From Nostoc linckia NIES-25 (GTDB lineage: Bacteria; Cyanobacteriota; Cyanobacteriia; Cyanobacteriales; Nostocaceae), in the NCBI RefSeq assembly GCF_002368035.1, contig NZ_AP018224.1:1-64000 (forward strand): 64,000 nucleotides of DNA, read 5' to 3'. The position numbers were made by a program, and so were the translations under genes. Below the pieces are notes generated by a model that saw only the letters and a list, made by a program, of their open reading frames with translations, did not search any database and was not told the origin of the DNA. Shown here piece after piece: positions 49,896-59,635 of the stretch. Each line of letters begins with the position of its first letter. Position 1 is the stretch's first letter.

Positions 49896-50657
49896 TTATA
49901 ACAAGCGCTTTCCACCCAGTAGCATGAGTTTTTCAACCAATTGCATTGATACTCCGGCGGTGCTGGCGGCGACGACAAGTTCCTCTCCTTGCGATCGCAA
50001 CTCAACAAGTTGGTTCAGACGCTTCCAAAGCTTGCTGTCTGTCGTAACCCACTGGTTTTTTAGAGCAACTTGCATTCCTTTGGCGATATGTCTGCTATCA
50101 GATAATGCGGTGTAACTAACCTTTGGTTTTACTTCTTCAGGTTTGCTGGGAGTGTCGCCAATAATTTCAATTTGGCTGTACTCTGGTGTGCCACTGCCCG
50201 CTACAATCCGGAAGTGATAGCTTTTCCTTGTTGAGCCAGATTCGGTAATCACCGTCATGTGCGCCCCGTAAGGAGCTTGTGGTAAACCGGGGATCTTAAC
50301 TGTCTCGATGCGGCGAATGTGAATTAGTCCTGCACCCGTGCTGTTTCCAGAACACTTACCCAAGCCCTCAAGACATCCGTCTACATCAAAAACAAACCTA
50401 GATGGGTCATCCAGCCAGATTTTCTTGATAATTTCTCTGGTGTTGTAGAACGATATTGATACCCCATGTCCAGGCCAGACCTTAACTGTCTGTAATTGAG
50501 CATTTTCCCCTGATACCTGGGACGCTGCAACTTGACGGATAGTATTTGCTAGTACAAGTTGGTTTGGTGCAAGCATGGTGGCGATGCTAAGGCACCCACC
50601 AAAGGCGATCGCCCAAGGCTTACTTAAACTAAAATCGGCTATATCTCTTAGTTTCAC
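49896..50657 (-). CDS. periplasmic T4SS protein, VirB9/TraK-like
   Basis: The product is 253 aa with a signal segment ending near VLANT. The core contains VKVWPGHGVSISFYNTREII, IWLDDPSRFVFDVDG, IHIRRIETVKIPGLPQAPYG and TRKSYHFRIV, a beta-sandwich pattern like the secretin-like VirB9/TraK/TrbG group that binds VirB10. The start overlaps the VirB10-like gene by 4 bp (ATGA). The C-terminal 80 residues (RHIAKGMQVALKNQWVTTD and on) are helical. The assignment rests on position as much as on sequence. Confidence 0.6.
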   Translation of the reverse strand: MKLRDIADFSLSKPWAIAFGGCLSIATMLAPNQLVLANTIRQVAASQVSGENAQLQTVKVWPGHGVSISFYNTREIIKKIWLDDPSRFVFDVDGCLEGLGKCSGNSTGAGLIHIRRIETVKIPGLPQAPYGAHMTVITESGSTRKSYHFRIVAGSGTPEYSQIEIIGDTPSKPEEVKPKVSYTALSDSRHIAKGMQVALKNQWVTTDSKLWKRLNQLVELRSQGEELVVAASTAGVSMQLVEKLMLLGGKRLL

Positions 50658-52483
50658 AGCTTGATTGACCTATCGACTTTGATTGTGATTTTGGTGTCTT
50701 TAGGCACATACCAAACATTGGGACGGCGATTGATTTCGTCAGTAGCACGTTCTGTCCGCTTGCTGATTGTTTCGCCAAGTTTGCCAAAGGCACCTTCAAG
50801 GAAAGCAGCTCCCAGGTTGCGGTTATTATTGCGACTGCGGGTTCTTGTCCCACCTAAAGGCAAATCTTCTGTGACTTCTTCATCCGGCTGGTTAATAATT
50901 TCCCCTACCTTGGCAAGACCAGCTATTGTCCCTAATGTGGCATCATATTTGGCAATTTCAGATCCCTTGTCGTCGTAAGGTCTGGCGATTAGGGGTGAAC
51001 CCGCCTCTCCCAAAACTGATATCGTTCCAGGTGATAGAGGATATTCGGTGCCGTCCTTGAGGATGGCCGTGACTTCGGCACGCACACCTGATGTGCTATC
51101 AACCGAAATCATAGCGATAGTTACCTGCGTTCCTGCGGGAATGGCTATTTCGCCAGTATTGCTGTAAAGCGGCTCGTCCAACCGGGCGACAAACCGTAAT
51201 GTATTTGTCTGCTCCTGGGAACGAGCGTTATTACTGGTTTGGGGCATAACGAGCGGAGTTACCAGGGTTGCACTTGCAAACGAACCGACAACTAAATACT
51301 GCGGTTGTGTTTCTTGGAGTATCTGCGCTTCTTCTGGCAGGTAGTTATTTGCAACTTGCTTGATTTGCTGAGTGGAGTCGTTTTCTTTATTACTAGCAAA
51401 ACTGGATTCTACGGTCTTTTCTTTGTCAAGTTCTAAGCTAATTTGTGGCTCTTTCACCGAGAAGCTATAAATAACTGGTACGGCTTGATTGTTATCTTTG
51501 TCATCAGTATTGCTATACTCTAGAGTACTGTCATTTGTGGTTACAGGTTGCCAACGCGGGCGCAGTTCTTCAACTTGATTAGGAGTATTGGTAACTGTTT
51601 CGGTATTCTCGTTGCGTCGGCTACGGCGACGACGGGAGCGATCGCTATTTTGTTCTGCTGGGCGTAATGTTTTTTCAGTTTTACCTGTAACTTCTGGTAA
51701 TGTTGTGTTTGTAGGTTCACTGACAGTGGTACTGGCTAGCATATACTCAACTCGACCAACCGAACCCAGGTTACGCAGGCGTTCGAGTTCGGCTATTGGA
51801 TCTTTGGCGACACTCTGGTTGCTGGCAACTGTTTGTTTAGCAAATTTTGGCAGAGGAGCGCTAGGACGCAGGGGTGGTATTGGCTGTGAGGCGACTACTC
51901 TACGTGTTGGTCTAACACTTTCGGGTGTTTCTTCTCGGTATACACGTCTTCTGGAAGTAGGCGGAGTTTCTTGAGCAACTACCCTTCGTTGTCGAATAGA
52001 ACGGGTTTTCTCTCGGTTTTTGGCTTGTTCTTCTTCAGTAGCTTCTTTTTTCTCCTCTTTGTCTCCCGTGTTAGCTTGACCATTTAGGGCATCAAGTTCT
52101 TCCTGTTGCTTGGCGAGGGCAAGTTTGGCATAAACATCGCCTTCTTTTTTCTCAGATGCAGCAACCGTGGGAGTTGGAGTAGTAGTTAATTCTGGTTTTT
52201 TGGCATTTTTACCACTCCCATTCATCATGCCGTTGAGGACAACAAATATAACTAGAAACCCAGCACCAAATGCACCACCAATAATTCCTAACCTTGACCA
52301 GGGAGATGTAACAAAGTCATGTTTAGTTTGGATTAATGCGGGGTCTTCTACTTCAGTTTCATCTTCTTCAACCACCTCAAATTGTGAATTTTCAACTTCA
52401 TCTTCTTCTGCACTATCGATTGGTAAAAGACTATTTACGGAAGATATATGTTTATTGGAAGCCTCATTTTCTAGCTGTAACAT
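50654..52483 (-). CDS. virB10: VirB10/TrbI/TraB-like T4SS channel protein
   Basis: The product is 609 aa. It has an acidic cytosolic N-terminus, one membrane helix (LGIIGGAFGAGFLVIFVVLN, about 68-88) and a long Gln/Arg/Pro/Thr-rich linker with RRRV and SRRRRSRR patches. The C-terminal beta-barrel domain contains VARLDEPLYSNTGEIAIPAG and TQVTIAMISVDSTSGVRAEV, then the end region NVWYVPKDTKITIKVDRSI. This is the standard layout of VirB10/TrbI, which spans from the inner to the outer membrane. It overlaps the next gene by 4 bp. Confidence 0.85.
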   Translation of the reverse strand: MLQLENEASNKHISSVNSLLPIDSAEEDEVENSQFEVVEEDETEVEDPALIQTKHDFVTSPWSRLGIIGGAFGAGFLVIFVVLNGMMNGSGKNAKKPELTTTPTPTVAASEKKEGDVYAKLALAKQQEELDALNGQANTGDKEEKKEATEEEQAKNREKTRSIRQRRVVAQETPPTSRRRVYREETPESVRPTRRVVASQPIPPLRPSAPLPKFAKQTVASNQSVAKDPIAELERLRNLGSVGRVEYMLASTTVSEPTNTTLPEVTGKTEKTLRPAEQNSDRSRRRRSRRNENTETVTNTPNQVEELRPRWQPVTTNDSTLEYSNTDDKDNNQAVPVIYSFSVKEPQISLELDKEKTVESSFASNKENDSTQQIKQVANNYLPEEAQILQETQPQYLVVGSFASATLVTPLVMPQTSNNARSQEQTNTLRFVARLDEPLYSNTGEIAIPAGTQVTIAMISVDSTSGVRAEVTAILKDGTEYPLSPGTISVLGEAGSPLIARPYDDKGSEIAKYDATLGTIAGLAKVGEIINQPDEEVTEDLPLGGTRTRSRNNNRNLGAAFLEGAFGKLGETISKRTERATDEINRRPNVWYVPKDTKITIKVDRSIKL

Positions 52484-52507
52484 AGTTCTATGCTTGATTA
52501 ATGATTT

Positions 52508-53284
52508 TTATTTCTTACCGAGGTTATAATCAACAATTTGAGTAATTTCTAAACCTGGTTCTCGTACTAAATAAATTTTTTTATCGAGTTCAGTTGGCTT
52601 GTTTGGTAATTTGGGAGTATCGACAGCTTCGACAGTAATTGTTTTATTAAAGGCGATTCCTTTGCCTTGGTTTTCATTTCTATTAAAGCTGACGAGCGTT
52701 GCGATATAATCGACTTCCCACTGCCCATCTTTGATTTTTCTGGGTTCAGAGATATGGCGGGTGACGAGTGAAACTTGAACTTCACCGTTAAATACACCAC
52801 TTGGAACGATTTCTGCTAATTTCTTGAGAAAGTTTGCCCGGAAATCTTGATTTTCAGATAGTGCAAATGCAGCTTCCCAGGCTCTAGTAGGAATTTTTTT
52901 TCTACTATTTTTTGTTGTTTGAATATCTATTCCCCTATCAGGTTTAGTGACATTTTCACCATTCTCTGTTGCTTCGATTATTCCGTTCCAACCGAACATT
53001 TTAATCATGCTATCTGAGATAAAGCGTTTGATAGTTTCGGCTTCGCGTTCGTTGGGAGCAGCAAATTTACCAGGTGAAATAGACCCATCTTGGAGTTGAA
53101 CTATCGTCATGCCTTTGACATGATGATTTGTGCTAGCAATCATGCCAATATTTATTATTTGCAATAGGGTAGATAAGATAGTTCCTCCTGCTGTTACGGC
53201 GATCGCCATTGCAATAGGTGTGGAGGTAGATTGGCCATAACTGAGGAGCCGAGCTGGTTGAGATTTAGACTTAGGTTTAAGCAT
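52508..53284 (-). CDS. VirB8/TraE-like T4SS inner-membrane protein
   Basis: The product is 258 aa. A short basic N-terminus, one membrane helix (MAIAVTAGGTILSTLLQIIN) and a periplasmic domain with WEVDYIATLVSFNRN and KKIYLVREPGLEITQIVDYN fit VirB8/TraE-type proteins, which nucleate the secretion complex. It lies between the VirB6- and VirB10-like genes, as in other clusters. The family call is by architecture and position. Confidence 0.65.
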   Translation of the reverse strand: MLKPKSKSQPARLLSYGQSTSTPIAMAIAVTAGGTILSTLLQIINIGMIASTNHHVKGMTIVQLQDGSISPGKFAAPNEREAETIKRFISDSMIKMFGWNGIIEATENGENVTKPDRGIDIQTTKNSRKKIPTRAWEAAFALSENQDFRANFLKKLAEIVPSGVFNGEVQVSLVTRHISEPRKIKDGQWEVDYIATLVSFNRNENQGKGIAFNKTITVEAVDTPKLPNKPTELDKKIYLVREPGLEITQIVDYNLGKK

Positions 53285-53297
53285 ATTTATTTGTTAA

Positions 53298-54449
53298 TTA
53301 CTTTTTAACTTTGATTTTGGAACTAACAAATTTGGTGGCATTGACAGCAACCGTAGCAGTTGTACTTGCTCCACCTGTAGCGATTCCTGCTGCAATTTCA
53401 GAGCCAAATGCTACTGTTTTACCTAATCCTGTCCAAACAGCTATTCCACCACCTGCGGCTAATGCAGATGCCAGGATAGGAGAAACTAACCCAACAAAAA
53501 GCAGAAATATCATCGGTTGATTTTGTTCGGAATTAGCGATAAGTTGTCCGCACAAACCAATAATCATGTTGAAGCAGAGTTTCGCCATTCCAACGGTGAA
53601 ATAACCAGTTAGCCAAGCGAAAATAGGTTTTGCGCCAAAGGGGAGTAGCGAACCGCCTATTGCCAACGGGCCAAGTAGGGCAGTTAAAAGCATCGTGAAT
53701 TCTATACCCCACTGGTAAGCGTTATTGAGGGCGAGGAGGATAACTGCGACAAATCCGGTGATCATTGAACCGATTGTACTGGTGATAGTATTACCAATCT
53801 TTTCGGCGATTTGACCAGGGGAGAGATTTTCGAGCGCGTCTTTGGCATCAGATAAAGCCTGAAGTGGGTTAAATTCCCAACTACCGCTATCGGGGGCTTC
53901 TCCTTTAAATAGATCGGGCGCAGAGGTTTTGAGTTCTGCTTCTGCTTGTTGCAAACAGGTGATTGAATCTTGCGTGTTACCAGGGATGGAACGGCATCTT
54001 TCCATTGCCGCCCCTACTTGCTGCTGGAGGGCAATATTGCCGACTGCGCGGTTGAATGCTACTTCTAGGTTGGCTCCGGCAGCAGTAAATTCCAGGATGT
54101 CATTATTAACAGTATTAATGTATCCCCGGATGGCGAGTGTTCCACTTCTGAGTAAAGTGCCATTGTTAGCTAATAGTCCGATAACTAGAATGGGCCATAT
54201 CCAACTGGAGAGGGCTTTCATATCTTCTTGATTTATCCAGTTTTTGCCTAACTCAACCATAAAAAGGGTAAGTGTAGCGATCGCAAAAAACTGACCAACT
54301 TTGCACATCGAGCCGTACAAATTGCCGTTGAGGGTTTCTTGCCAAAGTTCATTGAACCCTTCTGCTACTAGTTGCGCTCCAGCTGACGCATTTTCTAAAA
54401 TGTCTTGCCCGAAGAATGGGTCAGTTGCAATTACAAGATGTTCTAACAT
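53298..54449 (-). CDS. VirB6/TrbL-like polytopic T4SS protein
   Basis: The product is 383 aa with about seven hydrophobic segments: ATLTLFMVELGKNW, IWPILVIGLLANNGTLL, MITGFVAVILLALNNAYQWG, LLTALLGPLAIGGSLL and SPILASALAAGGGIAVWTGL. It has a large periplasmic loop (about 105-210) with two cysteines (RCRS, ITCLQQ). This matches VirB6/TrbL channel proteins. The gene is 13 bp upstream of the VirB8-like gene. Confidence 0.8.
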   Translation of the reverse strand: MLEHLVIATDPFFGQDILENASAGAQLVAEGFNELWQETLNGNLYGSMCKVGQFFAIATLTLFMVELGKNWINQEDMKALSSWIWPILVIGLLANNGTLLRSGTLAIRGYINTVNNDILEFTAAGANLEVAFNRAVGNIALQQQVGAAMERCRSIPGNTQDSITCLQQAEAELKTSAPDLFKGEAPDSGSWEFNPLQALSDAKDALENLSPGQIAEKIGNTITSTIGSMITGFVAVILLALNNAYQWGIEFTMLLTALLGPLAIGGSLLPFGAKPIFAWLTGYFTVGMAKLCFNMIIGLCGQLIANSEQNQPMIFLLFVGLVSPILASALAAGGGIAVWTGLGKTVAFGSEIAAGIATGGASTTATVAVNATKFVSSKIKVKK

Positions 54450-54519
54450 GGTCTGTATTATGTACCTGATAGAGAGTTGGTCATCTCAATTGCAGAGATG
54501 ACCAACTAATTAGGGTGAA

Positions 54520-55251
54520 TTATTGCCCCGCAGTAGTTTTGAGACTGCTAAACCCACTGATTTCGATATACTGGGCGCTGATACCGTCCATCATCAGGTT
54601 TTGACGACGGCGATCGCTTGCCCCTTGTTCGGCAAGTTGAGATAGCATTAGGTTAGTTTGCTGGGCATCGTGCCGTGTTTGCAGTCCGTCAATGCGGGAT
54701 TGACCCAACATTGAGACAATTTGCGAGTTTTGGGCAGCAATGACCTTGAGGATGTTTTGTGAAGCATCCATTGGTTGTGCAGATTCTGCGAGTTCTTTGG
54801 CCTCGGCTACAGTTTGTTCAGTTGCTTCTATCTCATTTTTGGTACGTTCTTGTCCGACTTCCCCTAAGACGCTGGCGATCGTGGCGCGGGTGGTTTCTCT
54901 CTCTAGTTCGTTAGCTGCACTGACCGCAGCTTCAACTGTGTTGCTTTCATTCCAGTTACCCTTGCTCTTGAGTTGCTCTTTGAGTTTTTCGGCTGAGTTT
55001 ACTGGGTCTGGCATATCCATACTGCCAGTCTGAATAGCAGTTTTAGCTTCGCCTTTCATCCCACCCCATTTATTAGTTACTGAGGTAAGTTCCTTTTTGG
55101 TTTCCTCAAAATAGTTGTTGAATTTACCTAAAACTTTGAAGAAGTCGTCAATTGAAAAGGCGTAACTGGGTGCTGTACCGAGTAAAGTAACCAGACCAAT
55201 TATTGACCCGATTATTACTCCTTTCTTAGTAAACTTGAATTTTGGTTTCAT
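54520..55251 (-). CDS. VirB5/TrbJ-like secreted coiled-coil protein
   Basis: The ATG at 55251 (MKPKFKFTKKGVIIGS) gives 243 aa with a signal peptide ending near SYAFS. A TTG at 55275 is less likely. The mature protein is largely helical (EIEATEQTVAEAKELAESAQ and others), with a C-terminal TNLMLSQLAEQGASDRRRQN. This resembles VirB5/TrbJ minor pilus proteins, which are placed between VirB4 and VirB6 as here. Confidence 0.7.
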   Translation of the reverse strand: MKPKFKFTKKGVIIGSIIGLVTLLGTAPSYAFSIDDFFKVLGKFNNYFEETKKELTSVTNKWGGMKGEAKTAIQTGSMDMPDPVNSAEKLKEQLKSKGNWNESNTVEAAVSAANELERETTRATIASVLGEVGQERTKNEIEATEQTVAEAKELAESAQPMDASQNILKVIAAQNSQIVSMLGQSRIDGLQTRHDAQQTNLMLSQLAEQGASDRRRQNLMMDGISAQYIEISGFSSLKTTAGQ

Positions 55252-55363
55252 ACTTTTGGTGGATAAAATAATCAATGTGGCAATTAAAGTTAAGCCACTT
55301 GTTTATGAGTTATTGATTTTTATTGTTATAAATACAGATTATTCTTAGCTTTTCTTCTATAAT

Positions 55364-58192
55364 TTATGCTGACTTTAATTGCTGATTATTATTGTTATCC
55401 AGTAATTGTTGTGCTTCTTGACTTAACTCATCTCCCCGAAGCATTTGTATGTAGCTTTCTGAAAATTTCACCATACCCAGCATTGGATTATCGGCATATT
55501 TATTGAGAAATAGAGTGCGTAATTCTTGCTCATTCGGGTTATTTGCTACTGCTGCAAGTAAGCAATAAGCAGGATAATACCTACAGAAAGTAAGTTTGCC
55601 ATTGTCATCAAGTAACCACTGTGAATAAATACTTTCGCGTTTTGGGAAGAATGCTTCGGTACTATTGCGTGAGATAATTTCATAAGGGTATTTAAACCTG
55701 TTCACAAATGGGTCAACTGCCGATGTTTGAATCCGACCGATCAGGCGGGTTGTGATGTTAGCAAATATCTTAGAAGCAGACTTACTTTGGAAAATACTTT
55801 CTGGTTCTTGGGCAGATAAAATTACACGTATACCTGCTTTTGCACCGTTAGCGCAGAGTCTACCAATTAGCTCTGCTATGCTCTCAAAATTGAATAAAAT
55901 TGGTGCTTCATCTAAGAAAAATATTGATACTTTAGATGATAAAGCTCTACGTAAAGCTGCGGAATAGGCACTCAGAGCGAGGACTGCGGCATCGGCTTCA
56001 CTCCCAAGCGATCGCAGTGCGAATACAAGCAATCGAGCATCAGTTTTAAAGCTAGATGGATTGGCGATTGATTGCCCAACTCGTGAATTTAGCCAAAACT
56101 TTAATCGCAATCTGATTTGGTCAAGAGCATCGAGAATTTCTTTACTATTATTGGTGATGGAATCGAGCTTGATAAATCCAGGCGAACAATAATTATAGAA
56201 ATCTTTAAGTGTGGGAATATCTGCCCATTCAGGTGTTCCCAATCCATTTTCTAATGCTAGCTTATACCGAAGTTTGATATCTTCATCGTTGTAAAAAGTT
56301 TCAATTGTGATTGTAATGATACTTTCAATATTTGATACTGTTGTCGGGCTTACTCCTACAGGATTTGTCCCTAGTACTATTATCATTAATGTGGATTTCA
56401 AGAATTCCTTGAAATCAGTCATCCTTTCTTTAATAACTTCAGGCTCATACCCCCTTAAATCTGGTAATTCAAATAGATTATTCGATTCTTTACTAATATC
56501 GAAATAAGCTCCTTCTTCTCCCATAAATTTGGTATAGTCGGTAAACGTGCTAGTACCATCGGGTTTAGGATAATCAAGCGCAATTACGGGAATGTTTTGA
56601 GCCAAGGCAGGTGTTAATAAACCTGCTACTAAGACAGATTTACCCGCACGTGTAGTACCAAAAATGGCGAGATTTTTGTGCTGCTTGTACAAGTCAAGAT
56701 GTACTGGAGTTCCTCCCTCTTCAGCAATTAGCTCAAACCCGGATTTATCTCCTGTAGCCGTTCTAACTATCGGCATGAGTCCGGGAACTTCTGATGAGAA
56801 ATAAGGGAGGCGACGGTTAAAGGGTCTTGTGAGTAGATTTTCCCAAACAACAGGTACACATTGTAACCATGTTTTCCAGGCATACTCGATTTCTCTATCA
56901 ACTACGGCAGGTCGCAAGAAACAGCTAGAAAGGTATTGACAAGCTTCATCAAGTTTTTGACGACTGTGACGATGGACACAAAAAACAACAGCAGTATGAA
57001 TCGGGAGACTGCCTCTGAGGATAGTTTCTTGTGCCTTAACTGCCTCCTCAATGTTCATATTGGCTTTTACGTCAATTGACCCCTTCTCGGAAGACATGGC
57101 GCTAGAGGTAATTGACTGTTTGGTAATTCGTTGCAGAGCAGTTTTGGCAAGTCCCTGGTTGGCTTTAGATAGCTGGCAGATAATCTCAGTGTCCGAGATT
57201 TTTTCTTTGGATATTACCTCCCAGAGGTATCGAAGCTGGGCGTATTCATCCACCCAACCCTGGGGCTTTTCGCTAAACTGAAGAACACCTATATACCTGT
57301 CTTGCAGTCTTACCCAGCTGCGATCGAGAAACGGGACAGATTTTTCATTCTCCAGCATCAGGTGGCGAATGTGGAAATCGCTAGTTTGAACTTCTCGAAG
57401 TCCTTCTTCATCTAATATGAGGGGATTGGGAACTTTGGGTGCATCGCTACGGTTAAATTGACTCCAAAGAATTGACCATACTTCCTCACTTGTGACTGCT
57501 CGTACTGCTAGCCCCATCGAGTTTGTCAAAAGTTGTTCCCACCGTTGAAATCCAGAGGTAAAACTATCCCGTAAAATTGTTTCGATTCGTTCTTGCCGAA
57601 CACTGTGAATTTGTCCAGTAAATTGGAACCAGGCATTTTGCAATTGTTTGATAGTTTTTTCAATTGCATCATTTGAGCGACTGTCTTCAGAAGCTAGGAC
57701 ACTATAGGTACACCAGAAACGTAAAAACTTATTTTTACGAGTTCCTGCTTTAGTGAGTTCTCTTGCCCGCAGACGTTCAGATCGCACTAATAAAGTTAAT
57801 TGCTCTAGGTCACATTTATCCTCTATCTTTTTTAGTTCCTGCTGTCGGAGAAAATCATCAGTGAACGAACCAAGATGAATTGTTAAAGTTTCGCGTTCGG
57901 GAAGTTCTTTGAGTCCACCCTCAATATTTTCAAAAATCGGGAGAATCTGTTCTTCTGGTAAAGATGGGTGGACTTCTTGTACGTCGAAGCAGAACTTGAT
58001 TTGAATATCTTCTTTTTTCTGGAGGATGAGTGCGCCGATATCTCTGCGACCAGCAAGCGAGATACTTACAATCCCGGCTAAATGAGTAATATCCTCAAAC
58101 GGTGTCAGATTTTTGACAACACCTAATTGTTCGGTATCGAGGGATTTTTTACCAATTTTGTCCTTTGTTTTCGTTGAGACAGTCGAACTCAT
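55364..58192 (-). CDS. virB4: VirB4/TrbE-type T4SS ATPase
   Basis: The product is 942 aa. The C-terminal ATPase half has Walker A FGTTRAGKSVLVAG (about 510), VIALDYPKPDG, Walker B VSIFFLDEAPILFN (about 764) and RVILSAQEPESIFQ. The N-terminal half resembles the VirB4 docking domain. It supplies energy for pilus assembly and transport at the inner membrane. The length is slightly above the 800-870 residues usual for VirB4. It follows the VirB3-like gene by 42 bp. Confidence 0.9.
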   Translation of the reverse strand: MSSTVSTKTKDKIGKKSLDTEQLGVVKNLTPFEDITHLAGIVSISLAGRRDIGALILQKKEDIQIKFCFDVQEVHPSLPEEQILPIFENIEGGLKELPERETLTIHLGSFTDDFLRQQELKKIEDKCDLEQLTLLVRSERLRARELTKAGTRKNKFLRFWCTYSVLASEDSRSNDAIEKTIKQLQNAWFQFTGQIHSVRQERIETILRDSFTSGFQRWEQLLTNSMGLAVRAVTSEEVWSILWSQFNRSDAPKVPNPLILDEEGLREVQTSDFHIRHLMLENEKSVPFLDRSWVRLQDRYIGVLQFSEKPQGWVDEYAQLRYLWEVISKEKISDTEIICQLSKANQGLAKTALQRITKQSITSSAMSSEKGSIDVKANMNIEEAVKAQETILRGSLPIHTAVVFCVHRHSRQKLDEACQYLSSCFLRPAVVDREIEYAWKTWLQCVPVVWENLLTRPFNRRLPYFSSEVPGLMPIVRTATGDKSGFELIAEEGGTPVHLDLYKQHKNLAIFGTTRAGKSVLVAGLLTPALAQNIPVIALDYPKPDGTSTFTDYTKFMGEEGAYFDISKESNNLFELPDLRGYEPEVIKERMTDFKEFLKSTLMIIVLGTNPVGVSPTTVSNIESIITITIETFYNDEDIKLRYKLALENGLGTPEWADIPTLKDFYNYCSPGFIKLDSITNNSKEILDALDQIRLRLKFWLNSRVGQSIANPSSFKTDARLLVFALRSLGSEADAAVLALSAYSAALRRALSSKVSIFFLDEAPILFNFESIAELIGRLCANGAKAGIRVILSAQEPESIFQSKSASKIFANITTRLIGRIQTSAVDPFVNRFKYPYEIISRNSTEAFFPKRESIYSQWLLDDNGKLTFCRYYPAYCLLAAVANNPNEQELRTLFLNKYADNPMLGMVKFSESYIQMLRGDELSQEAQQLLDNNNNQQLKSA

Positions 58193-58234
58193 AGCCTGTA
58201 GTTTCGTTCGGTGATATTTTTTACTGGAGCAGCT

Positions 58235-58570
58235 TTATCTGAGTTTTTTCAGCTGGTGCTTTTTCTGGGATTGAGGTTGTAGAGGATTAACGAGAGAAAC
58301 AAAAGGTTTATAGCCACGGGTGATGCGGGGCGTGCCGACAAACTTACCCAAAAAAGCTTTGTTGGCACTTACCGTCCACCAGGTTGCCCATCCCCAAGCA
58401 GTTACAATTCCGGTTGCCAGCCAGGAAGCTTGCATAAAACCCTTGACTACCATGTAGGAGATGAGAGCGATCGCACTCCAAGGAACAATTTGATCGGCGG
58501 GAAATGGCCCAAGGCGTGGCTGTTCTCCTAATACGCGGTTGACAGTACGAAATTCCTGTTCTCTGCCCAT
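58235..58570 (-). CDS. VirB3/TrbD-like small T4SS membrane protein
   Basis: The ATG at 58570 (MGREQEFRTVNRVLGEQPRL) gives 111 aa; a frame start at 58585 is possible. Two membrane segments (AIALISYMVVKGFMQASWL and ATGIVTAWGWATWW) follow a polar N-terminus. A basic C-terminal tail is present. Such proteins normally precede VirB4, as here. Confidence 0.65.
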   Translation of the reverse strand: MGREQEFRTVNRVLGEQPRLGPFPADQIVPWSAIALISYMVVKGFMQASWLATGIVTAWGWATWWTVSANKAFLGKFVGTPRITRGYKPFVSLVNPLQPQSQKKHQLKKLR

Positions 58571-58663
58571 TATTACGAAAGACAAAAGTCAGTTTTTGAA
58601 ATTTTGATGAGTGGCACTTGTGGAATTGTGCCACTCGTGGTGGCTTTTTTGACGAGTGACGTA

Positions 58664-59263
58664 TCAGCCTGTTACTAGTCCTGCAAGCAAGTCTCCGACT
58701 ACAACTGTGAGGGCAACGATAATTGGTGTACGGGCGATCGTTTGCCAATCTTCGTCGTTTCTGGCTGCTTGAACAACCCTAATAAGACCAATACCCAGGT
58801 AAATTAGGAACAAACCGCGCAGTACAGCGAATACGTACCTAATAATATCTTCATTGACACCAGTAAAATACTCTGTGAAGAAGTCCTCTGCGTTTTGCAT
58901 GAACTGAGCATTTGCAGGTGCAGTAGCAATGTCCAACATAAATACTACACCTACCAAGCAAAACAGAACAGTATAAATATTGATGCCATACTTGCGCTGC
59001 CATTTCTCAAAGTTGGAAAGTAGCAAGTTTGCTTCCTTGGGTAGTAACGCTACGATGCCAGTTCCAAACGCGAGTGATGCCATCACCATGTGGTGGAGTG
59101 AGATATCTGCAATCATCAAGCCAGTACCAACTGCCATTAGTCCGGCGATGCTAGCGTTCTCTTTCCAGTTGCGCTTTTTGCGACGGGTGGAAGCGGGGTA
59201 TCCGTATTCTTCGTTGGAAGGAATGCGATCGCTGCCAAAATCAGATTCGTAGTCTATTTTCAT
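58664..59263 (-). CDS. VirB2/TrbC-like pilin with an N-terminal extension
   Basis: The product is 199 aa. The first about 45 residues are polar and basic (STRRKKRNWKENAS). Two hydrophobic helices and a connecting loop follow (45-120). A second signal-like segment, GVVFMLDIATAPANAQ, ends at a typical cleavage site. The last 80 residues contain two helices (YVFAVLRGLFLIYLGIGLI and TPIIVALTVVVGDLLAGLV), the pattern of VirB2/TrbC pilins. If cleaved at ANAQ the mature part would be pilin-sized. The extension of about 115 residues is unusual for a pilin. Confidence 0.6.
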   Translation of the reverse strand: MKIDYESDFGSDRIPSNEEYGYPASTRRKKRNWKENASIAGLMAVGTGLMIADISLHHMVMASLAFGTGIVALLPKEANLLLSNFEKWQRKYGINIYTVLFCLVGVVFMLDIATAPANAQFMQNAEDFFTEYFTGVNEDIIRYVFAVLRGLFLIYLGIGLIRVVQAARNDEDWQTIARTPIIVALTVVVGDLLAGLVTG

Positions 59264-59635
59264 AAAAAGATTATTTCAGAAATTAGTGAATGAAACTTTG
59301 TAGAGGTAACTAAGGTCGAATTACTGCTTTTTACCAAAGTTTTGATTGGAGTAAATATCTGCTCCAACTTCTCACTTGTGGAATTATTTTATGGGATTAA
59401 TAACCGTGAAATCATCTAAAAATTTTCTATTTTTAGACACTATATTTTTCAGTAAATCATTCAGTGAAAACTCGGATAAATTTGCTTGACAACTTCCAAC
59501 AATTAAATCAGTGGTTTATTTCATAATGTTTGACCCCCGATATAGCCTATATCGGGGGTCAAACATTGATATATAAGGTAGTGTAATTACGGTTGTTTAC
59601 CGCTAGGTTGTTGTGACAAATAAACTCTCCGTCAA
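59264..59635. other. intergenic region at the head of the T4SS cluster
   Basis: No gene is supported in 372 bp. The region contains the 43-bp palindrome (59524-59566) and probably the promoter of the T4SS genes. Confidence 0.55.
59524..59566. repeat. 43-bp near-perfect palindrome (21-bp arms, 1-nt centre)
   Basis: The 21-bp arms at 59524-59544 and 59546-59566 are exact reverse complements around one C. The core is GACCCCCGATATAG. It lacks flanking U-runs, so it may be a strong transcription stop, a regulator site or a plasmid transfer/resolution site. Confidence 0.9.
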
